Assembly (NCBI GenBank): GCA_036346405.1
Contig: CM070562.1
Location: forward strand, 68,095,482 to 68,159,481
Direction of reading: 5' to 3'
DNA: 64,000 nt
DNA from: Phyllostachys edulis
Lineage: Eukaryota > Streptophyta > Magnoliopsida > Poales > Poaceae
Shown here: positions 10,673 through 20,578 of the stretch, one piece after another
How positions within the stretch are numbered: position 1 is the first letter of the stretch
Layout of the letters: the number at the start of each line of letters is the position of its first letter
The notes under the pieces: generated by a model
What the model was told of the DNA's origin: nothing
Database searches by the model: none
The model's input: the letters and a program-made list of their open reading frames with translations, nothing else
Position numbers and translations under genes: made by a program

Positions 10673-11953
10673 CATCATATAATTGTGCCCGACACATCCC
10701 TCTACCGCGATCGTTGCCGCCTGCGGCTTCGCCGCCGCTGCCGCCAGCCGCTCTGGAGGCCCTGTGTCCATCGCCAGATCGTCTTGCTGCTACCTCCAGG
10801 CCGTCGTCCTCACCTGTGCGCATCCACTGGCTCGTTGGTCGCCGCCACCTCGTTGCCCTCTCCCATGGTCGTGTGCATCCCTAGGCCATCGTCCTCTCCT
10901 CGTCGATGGCCTTCTTTGCATCCTTCCTCCTTTCTGCCGCCACATCCCCATTCCTCGGTATGTTGCAAGGTATTTGTAGTTTGACTATTTGAGGTACTGG
11001 TCAATGGTGTATTGCTATTTGTTGATATTTGATGGCCATTCTATGCTAGGTTGCAACTTGGAAATAATATGGCAAGTCCTTGGAGCCTTGTAGTGAGTAT
11101 TGAAGAAGATGAAGAGGAGTAGAGGCCAATGATGATGAGGTTGTTGAAGAAGCAAGTGCACAATGACAACGCCAATGCGCTTGGCATAAGATCGAAGGGG
11201 TAGCTGAAGCAAGTTCGCAAGGCAACAAGGTGGTTGAGGCAAGTGCATGATGCATGTTACTATGTTACCACCATGGATGGCTACATGTACTTTTTTTAAA
11301 ATTTGAATGCATCTCTAGAAACTACAACTATGAACTATGAATTATGAAGTTCGAACTTGGATGATTGTATTGCATACTTACATTCCCTCTAATAATCCGT
11401 GAGACTTTTACATATTGTAATATGATGTTCGATGCATGGCTATTTACGTATTTACATATTTATCTTGTATCACATATTTATATAGTTGAAAACCTAAAAC
11501 TAGAACTGGGATATTCTGTGATGAACTGGCATATGTGGTTTTGTAGGCAAATAACAACCTTGGTGTAGGTCAAATTAATTAGTCCAAAGTAATATCAGCA
11601 TATCACTATAAATTCAGGTAGATGGGATGCAAATAGGGTCGTTCTTTTGTCATGTGAAACGCGTCGTCTTCTACCATACATTGTAGCTAATTGAGGATTA
11701 GATGCTCAGTACTCTAGTCCTATTTGGTATGGTCTTAGATGTTTGTCGTATGCAATAGTTATCTATGACTAGATGTTTTGTGAAAATGTTGAAATTTGGA
11801 GTTGGTACAATTCTCTCTTCCTGGAGGCATATCAGATGCCTAAAGCAAGAAAGAAAACTTCGTTATGAAGCTTCACTTGCATATTTAAATTCATGTTTGC
11901 TATAAATTAATCGCTAATCAATTTGACACTAATTTGTTACATGCGTAGTGTAG
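10673..11953 (+). other. Leader exon and intron of CACTA-C gene 1
   Basis: A C-rich leader (about 10,683-10,985) is followed by AT-rich sequence ending in an acceptor (TGCGTAGTGTAG) immediately before the transposase ATG. Open frames in the GC-rich part show no known domain and are best explained by composition. Confidence 0.5.
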
Positions 11954-13889
11954 ATGGATCGAAACTGGATGTACGGTGTGAACCGTGTGAGTCAAGAGTA
12001 CATTAATGGCGTGGTTGCTTTTAGAAGAGCCACTGAGCAGGATATGTTGAAGAAGGGGATAAATTTTATGTACTGTCCATGCATTGATTGCGGTAATCTA
12101 AAGATGTTTAACAACGCGGCGCAGATCGAAGCGCACTTGATTCGAAGGAGTTTCAAAAAAGGGTATACATGTTAGACCAATCACGGTGAAGAGCAGATTA
12201 TACCAAAAGTTAATAATGACGACATCGTCGAGGAAATCAACGATTTGCCGGATGTGGAGTGTGCTTTTGATGAGGATAGGTGGCACGATGACAATCTGGA
12301 TCGGATGCTACGATCGAAGAGAACTACAATGAGAGAGAGTTTTGTAAATTCGAGGGCTTAAGAGAGGACTCCATGAGACCTTTGTTCCTGGTCATGGTCG
12401 GAATACCAAGGTTGTCAACCGTGCTTGAACCGCTGAAATTGAACGCAAGCAATGGTTGGTCCGATAAGAGTTTCACGACGTTGTTAGGTCTCCTAGCGGA
12501 CATCATTCGAGGGAAACGTGTTGCCCAAAGACCACCTATCAAGCAAAGAAGGTTATTTGTCCATTGGGAATGGAAGTAGAAAGAATACATGCATGTCCGA
12601 ACGATTGTATCCTCTACTGTAAAGAGTATGCAGACATGCATGTATGTCCCGTGTGCAAAGCATCCCGATACAAAGCGTCGAGAATACTACTAAGGTAAAG
12701 CAAGGACCTCTGCTAAGATGTTGTGGTATCGCTTGTGATCCCACGTTTGAAGCGCTTATTTGCGAACCCAAAGGAGGCAAGATTGCGTGTTGGCACTCGG
12801 AGGAGCGTAGAGAGATGGAAAGCTAAGACATCCTGCCGATTACGCTTAATGGAGAAACTTGAACGGAGCTTCAAGAGTTGATAAACCGAGGAACATAAGG
12901 TTAGGGTTGAGTACGGATGGAATGAATCCTTTCGGTAACATGAGCAAACCGACATAGCTTTGGCCCGTGAATCTATGTATGCACAACCTTCCTCCTTGGC
13001 TGTGTATAAAGCGGAAGTACATTTTGATGTTACTACTTATATAAGGGACGAAGCAACCTGGGAATGATATTGATGTGTACCTAGCACCATTGCTGGAAGA
13101 TATTGTGACACTGTGGAACGAAGGGGTACATGTATGGGATGCGTATAAACGAGAGAATTTCACTTTACGCGCCATGTTGTTCTCGCACCATCAATGATTT
13201 TCTGCTCTTGGTAACTGTCAAGCCGGTACAAAGGGGCCAAAGCTCGTCTGCACCGCTTAGATGCTACTGAGAGTGTATGGCTAAACAACTCGCACAAAAT
13301 CGTATATATCGCCACCGTAAGTTCCTTCCCAGGAGTTACCCATACCGCAAGATGAAAAAATAATTCGACGGAAATAAGGAGAACGATTCAGCTCCAAGGG
13401 CTTTTAGAGGAAAGAGGTCTATGATATGGTTAAGGATATCGATGTTGTGCTTGGAAAGGATGTAAATTAAGAACCCGTGGGAAGAACATCCGAAGAAGCG
13501 GTCAATTTTTAGGACTTGCCTTATTGGGAGCACTTAGAAGTTCGACCATTGCATCGACGTCATGCACGAGAGAAGAATGTATGTGATAGCTTGATTGGTC
13601 TCTTCTTTGAACATTAGTGGCAAAACAAAGGATGGTGTTAACGCACGACGTGACTTGGTTGATATGAACATAAGGACCGAGTTAGCAGGAAGAGACCGTC
13701 AGATTTAACGTGCCTTCCCCCAGCTTGCTACACTCTGTCCAAGGCCGAGAGAAATGAACTGTGCCAAAGCTTGCATGGTGTGAAAGTCCCGTTTAGTTAC
13801 TCCGCTAACATTAAGAACCTTGTTTCTATGCAAGATTTGAAATTAATTGGTATGAAGTCTCATGATTGTCATGTGCTGATGACACAAAG
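11954..13889 (+). pseudogene. CACTA transposase, truncated and heavily mutated
   Basis: The start MDRNWMYGVNRVSQEYINGVV and the MYCPCIDCGNLK motif match the transposase of CACTA-B. Reading stops at a TAG (12,173) where CACTA-B has tryptophan. Homologous blocks continue in shifting frames through PPWLC (about 12,990), PYWEHL (about 13,520) and the segment ending GMKSHDCHVLMTQ at 13,889. There the match to CACTA-B stops abruptly, so the last third (DUF4218 and DUF4216) is missing. What follows is a gene-2-type promoter with no spacer. Confidence 0.88.
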
Positions 13890-13917
13890 TCCCATTTGTG
13901 ATATACTTTTTATAAGG
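13890..13917 (+). promoter_or_regulatory. Putative TATA promoter of CACTA-C gene 2
   Basis: The sequence TTTGTGATATAC (a relic subterminal repeat end) is followed by CTTTTTATAAGGCGGGAA. TATAAGG sits at 13,911, about 20-40 bp before the GC-rich leader. The same order (TCTGTGATAT, CCTTTATTAG, GGGAACC) is seen on the minus strand at about 1,425-1,395. This suggests that the segment was originally the 5' end of an element and became joined to the transposase stub. Confidence 0.5.
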
Positions 13918-13929
13918 CGGGAATCGCTA

Positions 13930-14459
13930 GGGTTTTGCTCTCACTCGTCACTTCCTCTCCCGCGCCCCTTAGGCTCTCGTGCGCTCGTTCGCCTCCTCTA
14001 GGGTTTAGGGCTCGCCCGTTCACCACCGACTACGACCTCGGCGCTGCCACCCCCGACCTCGGCGCCTTCAACCTCGGTGCCGCCGCCCCCAACCTTGGTG
14101 TCCCCGACCTCGGCGCCCCCGACCTCGGCGCCTTCGACCTCGGTGCCGCCACCCCTGACCTTGGTGCCCCCGACCTCGACGCCCCCGTTCACCTCCCCGG
14201 CCGTAAGCCCCGACGTCGCCGCCTCCGACCTCGATGCCGCCGCCGCCCCGACATCGACGACGCTGCACCGTCCTCCTCCCCTGTCGGTGTCCTGCCTCTG
14301 CACCGGCCTCCTCCGCGCCGTCCTCCTCCCCGTGTCGGCCTCCTCCCTCTACACCGGCCTCCTCCCCGCGCCGTCCTCCTCCCCGTGTCGGCCTCCTCCC
14401 CTGCACCTCCCTCCTCCCCGCGTCGGCCTCCTCCCCTGCACCGGCCTCCTCCTTGCACC
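13930..14459 (+). other. GC-rich minisatellite leader of CACTA-C gene 2
   Basis: Bases 14,030-14,190 are a tandem array of a ~15-bp unit (GACCTCGGCGCCCCC and variants). In one frame this reads as PDLGA-type pentapeptides. Bases 14,270-14,460 are a second array of CTCCTCCCCGCGTCGGC-like units. A donor CACC|GTGAGT follows at 14,460. Several frames are open on both strands, but none shows a known domain. A non-coding or low-complexity first exon is the most likely reading. Confidence 0.55.
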
Positions 14460-16484
14460 GTGAGTTCTTGTGCGGCATCCTCTCTGTGAGTATTGCTCCT
14501 CTGTGGCAGTTCGGTTGATCTTTGCATATATATATATATTTGCAGTGCTAGTTGATACCTTGATCCGTATTAGTTACGATTTATCTAATCTATCAAGATA
14601 TTGCAAATTGATCGGTGGGCTTTGTTGACATGCTCTGTGATGAACTCATCTTATCTTGAGATTGAATGTGATAGTTCATACTTGAGCTCTATTGTATTAC
14701 TTGCTACTATCAATATGACGATCTTGTTAATTGGTTACTTTCGGTTGAAAGCTAGTTATTACGATTCTTCGGTTCATTTGATCTCTAGCATTTGAAGTGG
14801 ATCTTGTTATGTCGACCAATCGGCTTTATCCTTTGAACCTCGTGTCTTCATGTTGATTCTATTGAGAGTATTCAGGTTTTTGTTGGTAATCTAATGACTA
14901 GTTTGTGATTCTTCTAGTAGTCTCAGATGAGCTCATTCAACTTTTCTTTTGCCATCTTGATCTCTATAGTCAACCTCTGTTTGTTGGAAGTTTAATCTGT
15001 TTTAGCTAATGAGTTGAGATCATTTGACAGTTAAGCAAAGTATTGTTTAGAGCTCATAGTTTGAATTTATATTGTCATATTCATTTAATGAAGAGTATAG
15101 ACAATAGGATTGAGATGGCAAAGACTTGTTCTTTAGCTACTCTCCTTACGAGAGCACATAATATCATCAATCAATATGTTGGAATAGTGTACGTGCCTTC
15201 GTTAATCTCGAGACCTTTTATTGGCTGAGAGTTTAATCCAGACGGTTCTTATTAAGAGCCATCTGTGATTCCTTTGCATTTCCTTAGAGAAGCTGGTGGA
15301 TTAAGGAGTGTTAAATTCTTTAGGAATTATGCTTTAATGCTAATTAATTTTGTTGGGATTAATTCTGAAATTTTGCTAAAACTGCATTTTTTACAACAAT
15401 CCAAAAAGAAAGTTTTGCTTGATTCTATTTTGTTTCTATGTCTTCATTAAAGGCTAGTCTTTTGTACATGAAGCATTAAACCTTTGCTTAGCATTTTCTT
15501 CGTCGATCCTAACACACTTGAGTGTACCTTTGCTTCATGCCAATCCTCCACGGCATGAAACAAATGGTACACTCCAGTGTGTCGGGCTCGATGAAGTAGG
15601 CTCAGGCAAAAGATTTTTATCACTAGTTTCTATCTATACAAAGATCACAAGAGAAGCTGGTGGATTAAGGAGTGTTAGAATAGGAGCAAGGAGGCAGCGA
15701 GCCCTAGAGGATTAAACCTTTGCTTAGCATTTCCTTAAATCGATCATTTTACTTGATTCTATTTTGTTTCTATGTCTTCATTAAAGGCTAGTCTTACGTA
15801 CATGAAGCATTAAACCTTTGCTTAGCATTTTCTTCATCGATCTGACACACTTGAGTGTACCTTTGCTTCATGCCAATCCTCCACGGCATGAAGCAAATGG
15901 TACACTCCGGTGTCGGGCTTCGATGAAGTAGGCTTCTGCAAAGATAGGCTCGAGCAAAAGATTTGTATCACTAGTTTCTATCTATACAAAGATCACAAGA
16001 GAATTTGGTGGATTAAGGAGTGTTAGAATAGGAGCAGGGAGGCGGTGAGCCCTAGAGGATTAAACCTTTGCTTAGCATTTCTTTCGTCAATCGTTTCACT
16101 TGATTCTATTTTGTTTCTATGTCTTCATTAAAGGCTAGTCTTCTGTACATGAAGCATTAAACCTTTGCTTAGCATTTTCTTCGTCGATCTTGACACACTT
16201 GAGTGTACCTTTGCTTAGCATTTTCTTCGTCGATCCTAACACACTTGAGTGTACCTTTGCTTCATGCCAATCCTCCACGGCATGAAACAAATGGTACACT
16301 CCAATGTGTCGGGCTCGATGAAGTAATGCTTAATTGTTTCATATTTATGCTGGAATTAATTATGATTATTTGCTAATATTGCACATGTTGAGCATATTAT
16401 TAAGTTTAAATGTATATGTTAATTTGGGACACTTGCAATCCATTTTATTGCATATGTAACTTATATAGATAGCAAGTAAGCGAG
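14460..16484 (+). other. Long intron of CACTA-C gene 2
   Basis: AT-rich non-coding sequence between the GTGAGT donor at 14,460 and the TNP1-like ATG at 16,485. It contains a solitary palindromic subterminal-repeat unit at 15,238-15,270 (CAGACGGTTCTTATTAAGAG) and a three-copy tandem repeat from 15,421. Otherwise nothing gene-like is seen. Confidence 0.55.
15421..16336. repeat. Three tandem ~340-bp intron repeats, each with a hairpin
   Basis: Units start at 15,421, 15,755 and 16,102 (334 bp, 347 bp and a partial third). Each starts GATTCTATTTTGTTTCTATG and contains a ~99-bp inverted repeat with a 10-bp loop AATCCTCCAC: 15,498-15,596, 15,832-15,928 and 16,225-16,323. Arms of about 44 bp run from CTTCGTCGAT through CACACTTGAGTGTACC to TTCATGCC and back. 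In the second copy, changes in one arm are matched in the other, so pairing is kept. No coding function is seen. Confidence 0.85.
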
Positions 16485-17734
16485 ATGGCAGAGGCACCGT
16501 CTTCGCCGCCGTCACCGACGCCGTAGATGGAAGAGCCGCCGACGAGGCCGCCGTCACCGATGCCGCAGATGGAAGAGGTGCCGACGAGGCCGCCATCACC
16601 GTCGACAATAATGACACAGAAGCGAGATGGCAGAGGACAATCGAAAATGTCTGCGGGCCGACTGGTCATCACGAAGGTCAGTGACTTTGGGGTCCCTCTG
16701 AGTCCCAAGAGATCAGCGGCGAGATTCCGGACCATCTACGGGATACTTGGAAGGGAATGGGTCCCCATCACCACACCAAGGTGGAAGGACCTGACGAAAG
16801 AAGCGAAAGGCGCGCTGTGGACAGAACTTTCAGAGAAGTTCACTATTCCAGAAGCAGACGTGGCACGCGTGTGACGGACGGCGATGCTCACGATGGATAA
16901 ATCGTGGAGGACCTTCAAGAGCATTCTTGTCACGAAGTACGTGAACACGGGTCGACGCCTTCACAAGTATAGATTCTTAACAGGGAAGCATGGGACACCT
17001 TTGTGGCTATGAAAGCAGCGGCGAATTTAGAAGCAAAGTGCGGCGCACAAAGCTCTCGGACACAAAACACTCACCAAGACAGACTCGGCACCGCTGGGTA
17101 CGCGGGTAAATCTGAGGAATGGGCGTGGAGGAGGAGAACGAATCGGGCCATTTCGATATCACAGACCCGCATTCCCTAAAATTTGGTTAAAAGCGAGGGC
17201 AAAAGTCTCGCCTTGCAAACATCTCTTTCACAAACCCGGTAGAGACGGGAAGTGTCCCAACGTCGGTAAATATGTCGAACTACCTAGTTAATAAGTCCAT
17301 AACTTCATAGTGTCTATAATAACATGATGACCTCTTGCGCGTGACTTGATGCCCAAGCTTCCCAAGGCTCCTTCCATGCAGGCGAGGAGAAGGATATACT
17401 ATCTACGGCCTTGGGAAACAAGGAGCACCAGGGTCGCACGCGAGGTCTTGGGGTTAACGTACCTTGGAGTCATGGATTCGCGAATGACTACTGCACGTAT
17501 AGGAGTAGGAAGAGATCCAAGGCGAAACCGACGACCCGGTTAGTACAGATGATTACTAAGAAATTTGAAGAAAAGATAGCAGCATTGCAGGATCAAATGA
17601 ATCAACTCCTGAGCCAGCAGTCGTAAGCCGCCCCCATTAATTTGGGAGCCAGTCCTCCTCGACATCGGAGTAGCGTCGCGTCTCACAAGATAATTCGAAC
17701 ATGACGACGTCCGACACCGATAGACAACATCAAG
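16485..17734 (+). pseudogene. CACTA gene 2: TNP1/Transposase_24-like N-terminal part
   Basis: The protein starts MAEAPSSPPSP and has two proline-rich tandem units (MEEPPTRPPSP / MEEVPTRPPSP). It then carries the Transposase_24/TNP1 core REWVPITTPRWKDLTKEAKG ... LWTELSEKF, a later HGFANDYCTY segment, and a short coiled-coil ending EKIAALQDQMNQLL. Proteins of this type are the DNA-binding accessory factors of En/Spm elements. Stops at about 16,525, 16,872 and 17,624, plus frame changes in the middle, disable it. A donor at 17,734 (ATCAAG|GTAATG) and a 73-bp intron lead to the next exon at 17,808. The same core appears at 1-170 on the minus strand. Confidence 0.78.
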
Positions 17735-17807
17735 GTAATGTACATCTATGGAATGCACCAAAGATAGACCTATAGGATGCCTTAGCTAATTGCGTATCGT
17801 TTTGTAG

Positions 17808-19593
17808 GAGCCGACGCCCTGCAAGCTCCAAGTGAGGATGGATCGCCCTTTCTATGGAGGTTGCGCAGGGATGGTGTATCCATACGAGGAAGGGCGGCAA
17901 AGACACGGTGCCCGGGGCGCAGGTTACGCCAGGTCGGTGGATATGGTACATGGCAATTTCTAGCCGCCCCATCAAGATTCGCCGGACGAAGAGATCATAA
18001 TACTAGGGGATGCCGTCCACTCTTTTATCCAAATGGCCCAAGAAGGACATCGCTCGACCCAAAGAAGGTTGCGATCTGGACACGACCATTCCTCTCCAAC
18101 GGGACCCTCGATGACTCCACCTCATGTTTCACCTCAGAAAGCCCCCTCTTCGATTCCCGTGGAGAAGACGTCGAAGGAACAGCAAAAGCGTGCCGCCGTA
18201 TCGGTTCCCTAGTCGTATCACAAGAAGGCGCTGCCAATCGCTAAGGCTAAATTGAAATCGACGAACGTTAAGGCGCCTCCCAAGTCCGAGAAGTCTGCGA
18301 TATCCGAGAACTACATCATCGGAAAACCGTTGTGCTCGACGCGAGATAATGCCACGTTGGATATGCTTGTCGCTTTGCATGCTCGGTACTTGGAGAAGAC
18401 CCAAAGAAGGGGTGCGACATGGAATCATCGCCGAATCGATCGAAGCATTTCTTCAGCGGGGACGAGGTACTTCGTCGTGGGCTTCAACGACTTATATGAC
18501 CTATTCAACCTCGTTGGCCTCGACGTCTCGCTTCTACGATGTTGGACAATCGTAAGCGCGTACAATCAAGTTCTACATTCATGTAATACCGATAAATATC
18601 ACAACTCATTGCTTATGTATAGATACATGCTGAAAAATATCTGAGAATGGAAAGAACTGGTGGGTTTCCTCGACCCACATGTGGTATCGTTGCAAACCAT
18701 CCAAGCAGACTCGTCCTTCGTCAAGAAATACATAACGAGGTCATTGCTTCGTCAGAAGAACATGAAGTACATAGTGATGCCCTACAATCAGGGGTAAGTG
18801 TCACTACTTGCTATACAAATTTCATTTGTACTTTATACGCAGCACGAACTTAGGTTTAATGACTATAGCGACATACTTGAGTAGGTACCACTGGATCCTT
18901 TTAGTTATTATACCCAAGAGGAACCATGTGATATACCTTGATTCCCTACTCTGCAACAAGCACGACTTCAGCGTTCTAAGAGGAATACTCGAGAGGTATG
19001 CTCATTTCCTCCTTACATAACTCTATTGTAATCTTCATTCGTTTGAAATGGCCGAGGATAACTTTTTCGAATCATGTAGGTCGTTCATCGATTATGTTGC
19101 CAACAGAGGAATGTACAATGGAAAAAGCGTCCAACTAACACACAGGATGGATTTTCGGTATGCGCTACAACACGATAATCCTATATCATACTTCATAATA
19201 ACGCGTCTTGAACTGACTATACCTATATATGTAATTCTATTTTTGCGGTGCTTGACAAAAGATGATGAGTTATGTGCAATCTAAACGCTCGCTATCATAT
19301 CGACTAATCCTTAGAGCTAGGAAGAAGGATCCTGAGGTTTGTCAATCTCGAAATAATTATTTCCTAATTATAAATTTAAATATATATAGCTTACCACTTT
19401 ACTCTTGCTAGCGACAGACCTTGGATTTACAATGTGATGGACTCGTTGCGGAAGAGATCAAGGACATTCAAGGAAAGCTCTGCACCTTTATCAACTCAAA
19501 AATCATTAACGACAATGGAGAGTTTCACTCCGTCCCCAACCCAGACCATCACCCTACCGACACCTCTCAACGCAAACAATTGACTCAATTGTA
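17808..19593 (+). pseudogene. CACTA gene 2: C-terminal part with Ulp1-type protease domain
   Basis: The acceptor TTTTGTAG|GAG starts an exon encoding EPTPCKLQV ... GMVYPYEEGR, typical of the conserved C-terminal region of plant En/Spm TNP1-like proteins. A basic linker follows, then an Ulp1 (C48) peptidase-like domain: RYFVVGFNDLYDLFNL (about 18,462-18,510), the catalytic histidine in HWILLVIIPKR (His codon 18,889) and the aspartate in VIYLDSL (Asp codon 18,940). The cysteine block (ELCAI, Cys codon 19,273) is followed by a frameshift and stop. The last exon (about 19,415-19,593) ends SQRKQLTQL. Family members cleave SUMO-like conjugates. Here several nonsense codons (for example 18,643) rule out a full product. 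Confidence 0.75.
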
Positions 19594-19733
19594 ATCCAGT
19601 TGTAACTATAGAGACAATACTTGAACAAATGCGATCTTTTGTAATTTATTTTGAGTAATGATCACTTTGAGTTGTCAACAATTGATTATCTCTGATGAAT
19701 CTGTTTTTGTGCATGCTTGTTTTCAGAGGGCAT

Positions 19734-19757
19734 GGCTAGCAATTCCTGATGCTAGCC
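19734..19757. repeat. GGCTAGC hairpin at the 3' end of CACTA-C
   Basis: Inverted repeat GGCTAGC / GCTAGCC with loop AATTCCTGAT, preceded by GAGGGCAT. It lies between the last exon and the 3' subterminal repeats, as in CACTA-B and CACTA-D. Confidence 0.75.
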
Positions 19758-19793
19758 AAAAAAACAGCAAAAATGTAGTCGAGTATGAACTAT

Positions 19794-20180
19794 CACGAGC
19801 GGTTTTTGTTAAAACCGTGCATGAAGGCTAGTATCATAGACCGTTTCCACTAAAACCGCTGTGATACTCGAATATCACAGACGGAACTCAACAAAAACCG
19901 TCTGTGATACGCAAATATCACAGACGGTTCTAAAAAAAAGTCGTTTGTGATATTCACGTGTCACAGACGGTTTTTGTTGAGAACCGTCTGTGATATTCGA
20001 GTATCACGACGGTTTTAGTGGAAACCGTCGTGATACTAGACTTCCTGACGGTTTTAATAAAAACCGTATGTGATATTGCGTATCCTGAGCGGTTTTGTAC
20101 CGTCGTGATAACTACGCCATATCACAGACCAACAAATATAGGCGGTTGGAAGCGTGCGTGATGACTGATTACGAACCGTG
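19794..20180. repeat. 3' subterminal repeats of CACTA-C
   Basis: Alternating ATCACAGACGG / AACCGTCTGTGATA and GAGCGGTTTT units, several with 2-4 base deletions such as ATCACGACGG, leading to the CTTCCTGTAGTAGTG terminus. Confidence 0.9.
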
Positions 20181-20205
20181 CGTGATGTGGCTTCCTGTAG
20201 TAGTG

Positions 20206-20578
20206 ATTGCTTGAGACCAACTAACGACACATAGAATCATAACAATCTCAATAGTGTCTCAAGGTGGGGCTTATCTAACATCATGTTCTCTAACATGTAT
20301 CTATATTATTTGTTTGATATCTCCATATCCATGACCCATGAAACATAGTCATCAACCAATACATATGCTAGTCTATTCATATGTGTCCTCATATGTTTCC
20401 GACCAGGGATCGTATAAGAATAATTATTGCAGAAATATAGAGTTTCACAATCAAGTCACATACTTGATAATCAATATTAACAATATTATTCTAGAAACAA
20501 GATAACATATTATACAATGTCATGAACATAATGAAATATAATCATCTCTATGATTGCCTGTAGGGCATATTTCCAACG
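20206..20578 (-). mobile_element. Copia-type solo LTR, 5' part
   Basis: This is the remainder of the LTR split by CACTA-C. On the minus strand it begins (C)GTTGGAAATATGCCC, where TGTTGG is expected, and runs to the ATT target duplication. It interrupts the MULE reading frame after PPLPVER. Confidence 0.8.

Larger units (their letters stand above)
10245..20205 (+). mobile_element. CACTA-C, complete En/Spm element (9,961 bp)
   Basis: It begins CACTACTACAAAAGAGGCTA at 10,245 and ends CTTCCTGTAGTAGTG at 20,205. It is flanked by the 3-bp target duplication ATT (10,242-10,244 and 20,206-20,208), exactly as expected for the superfamily. Inside, in order, are 5' subterminal repeats, a GC-rich leader, a transposase pseudogene, a second promoter and GC-rich leader, a long intron with hairpin repeats, a TNP1-like gene with a C-terminal Ulp1 protease domain, a GCTAGC hairpin and 3' subterminal repeats. 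It is inserted in the solo LTR. Confidence 0.95.

Noticed and set aside
16366..16735. Minus-strand frames opposite the TNP1-like start
   Set aside because: Shadows of the proline-rich tandem repeat in gene 2 on the plus strand.
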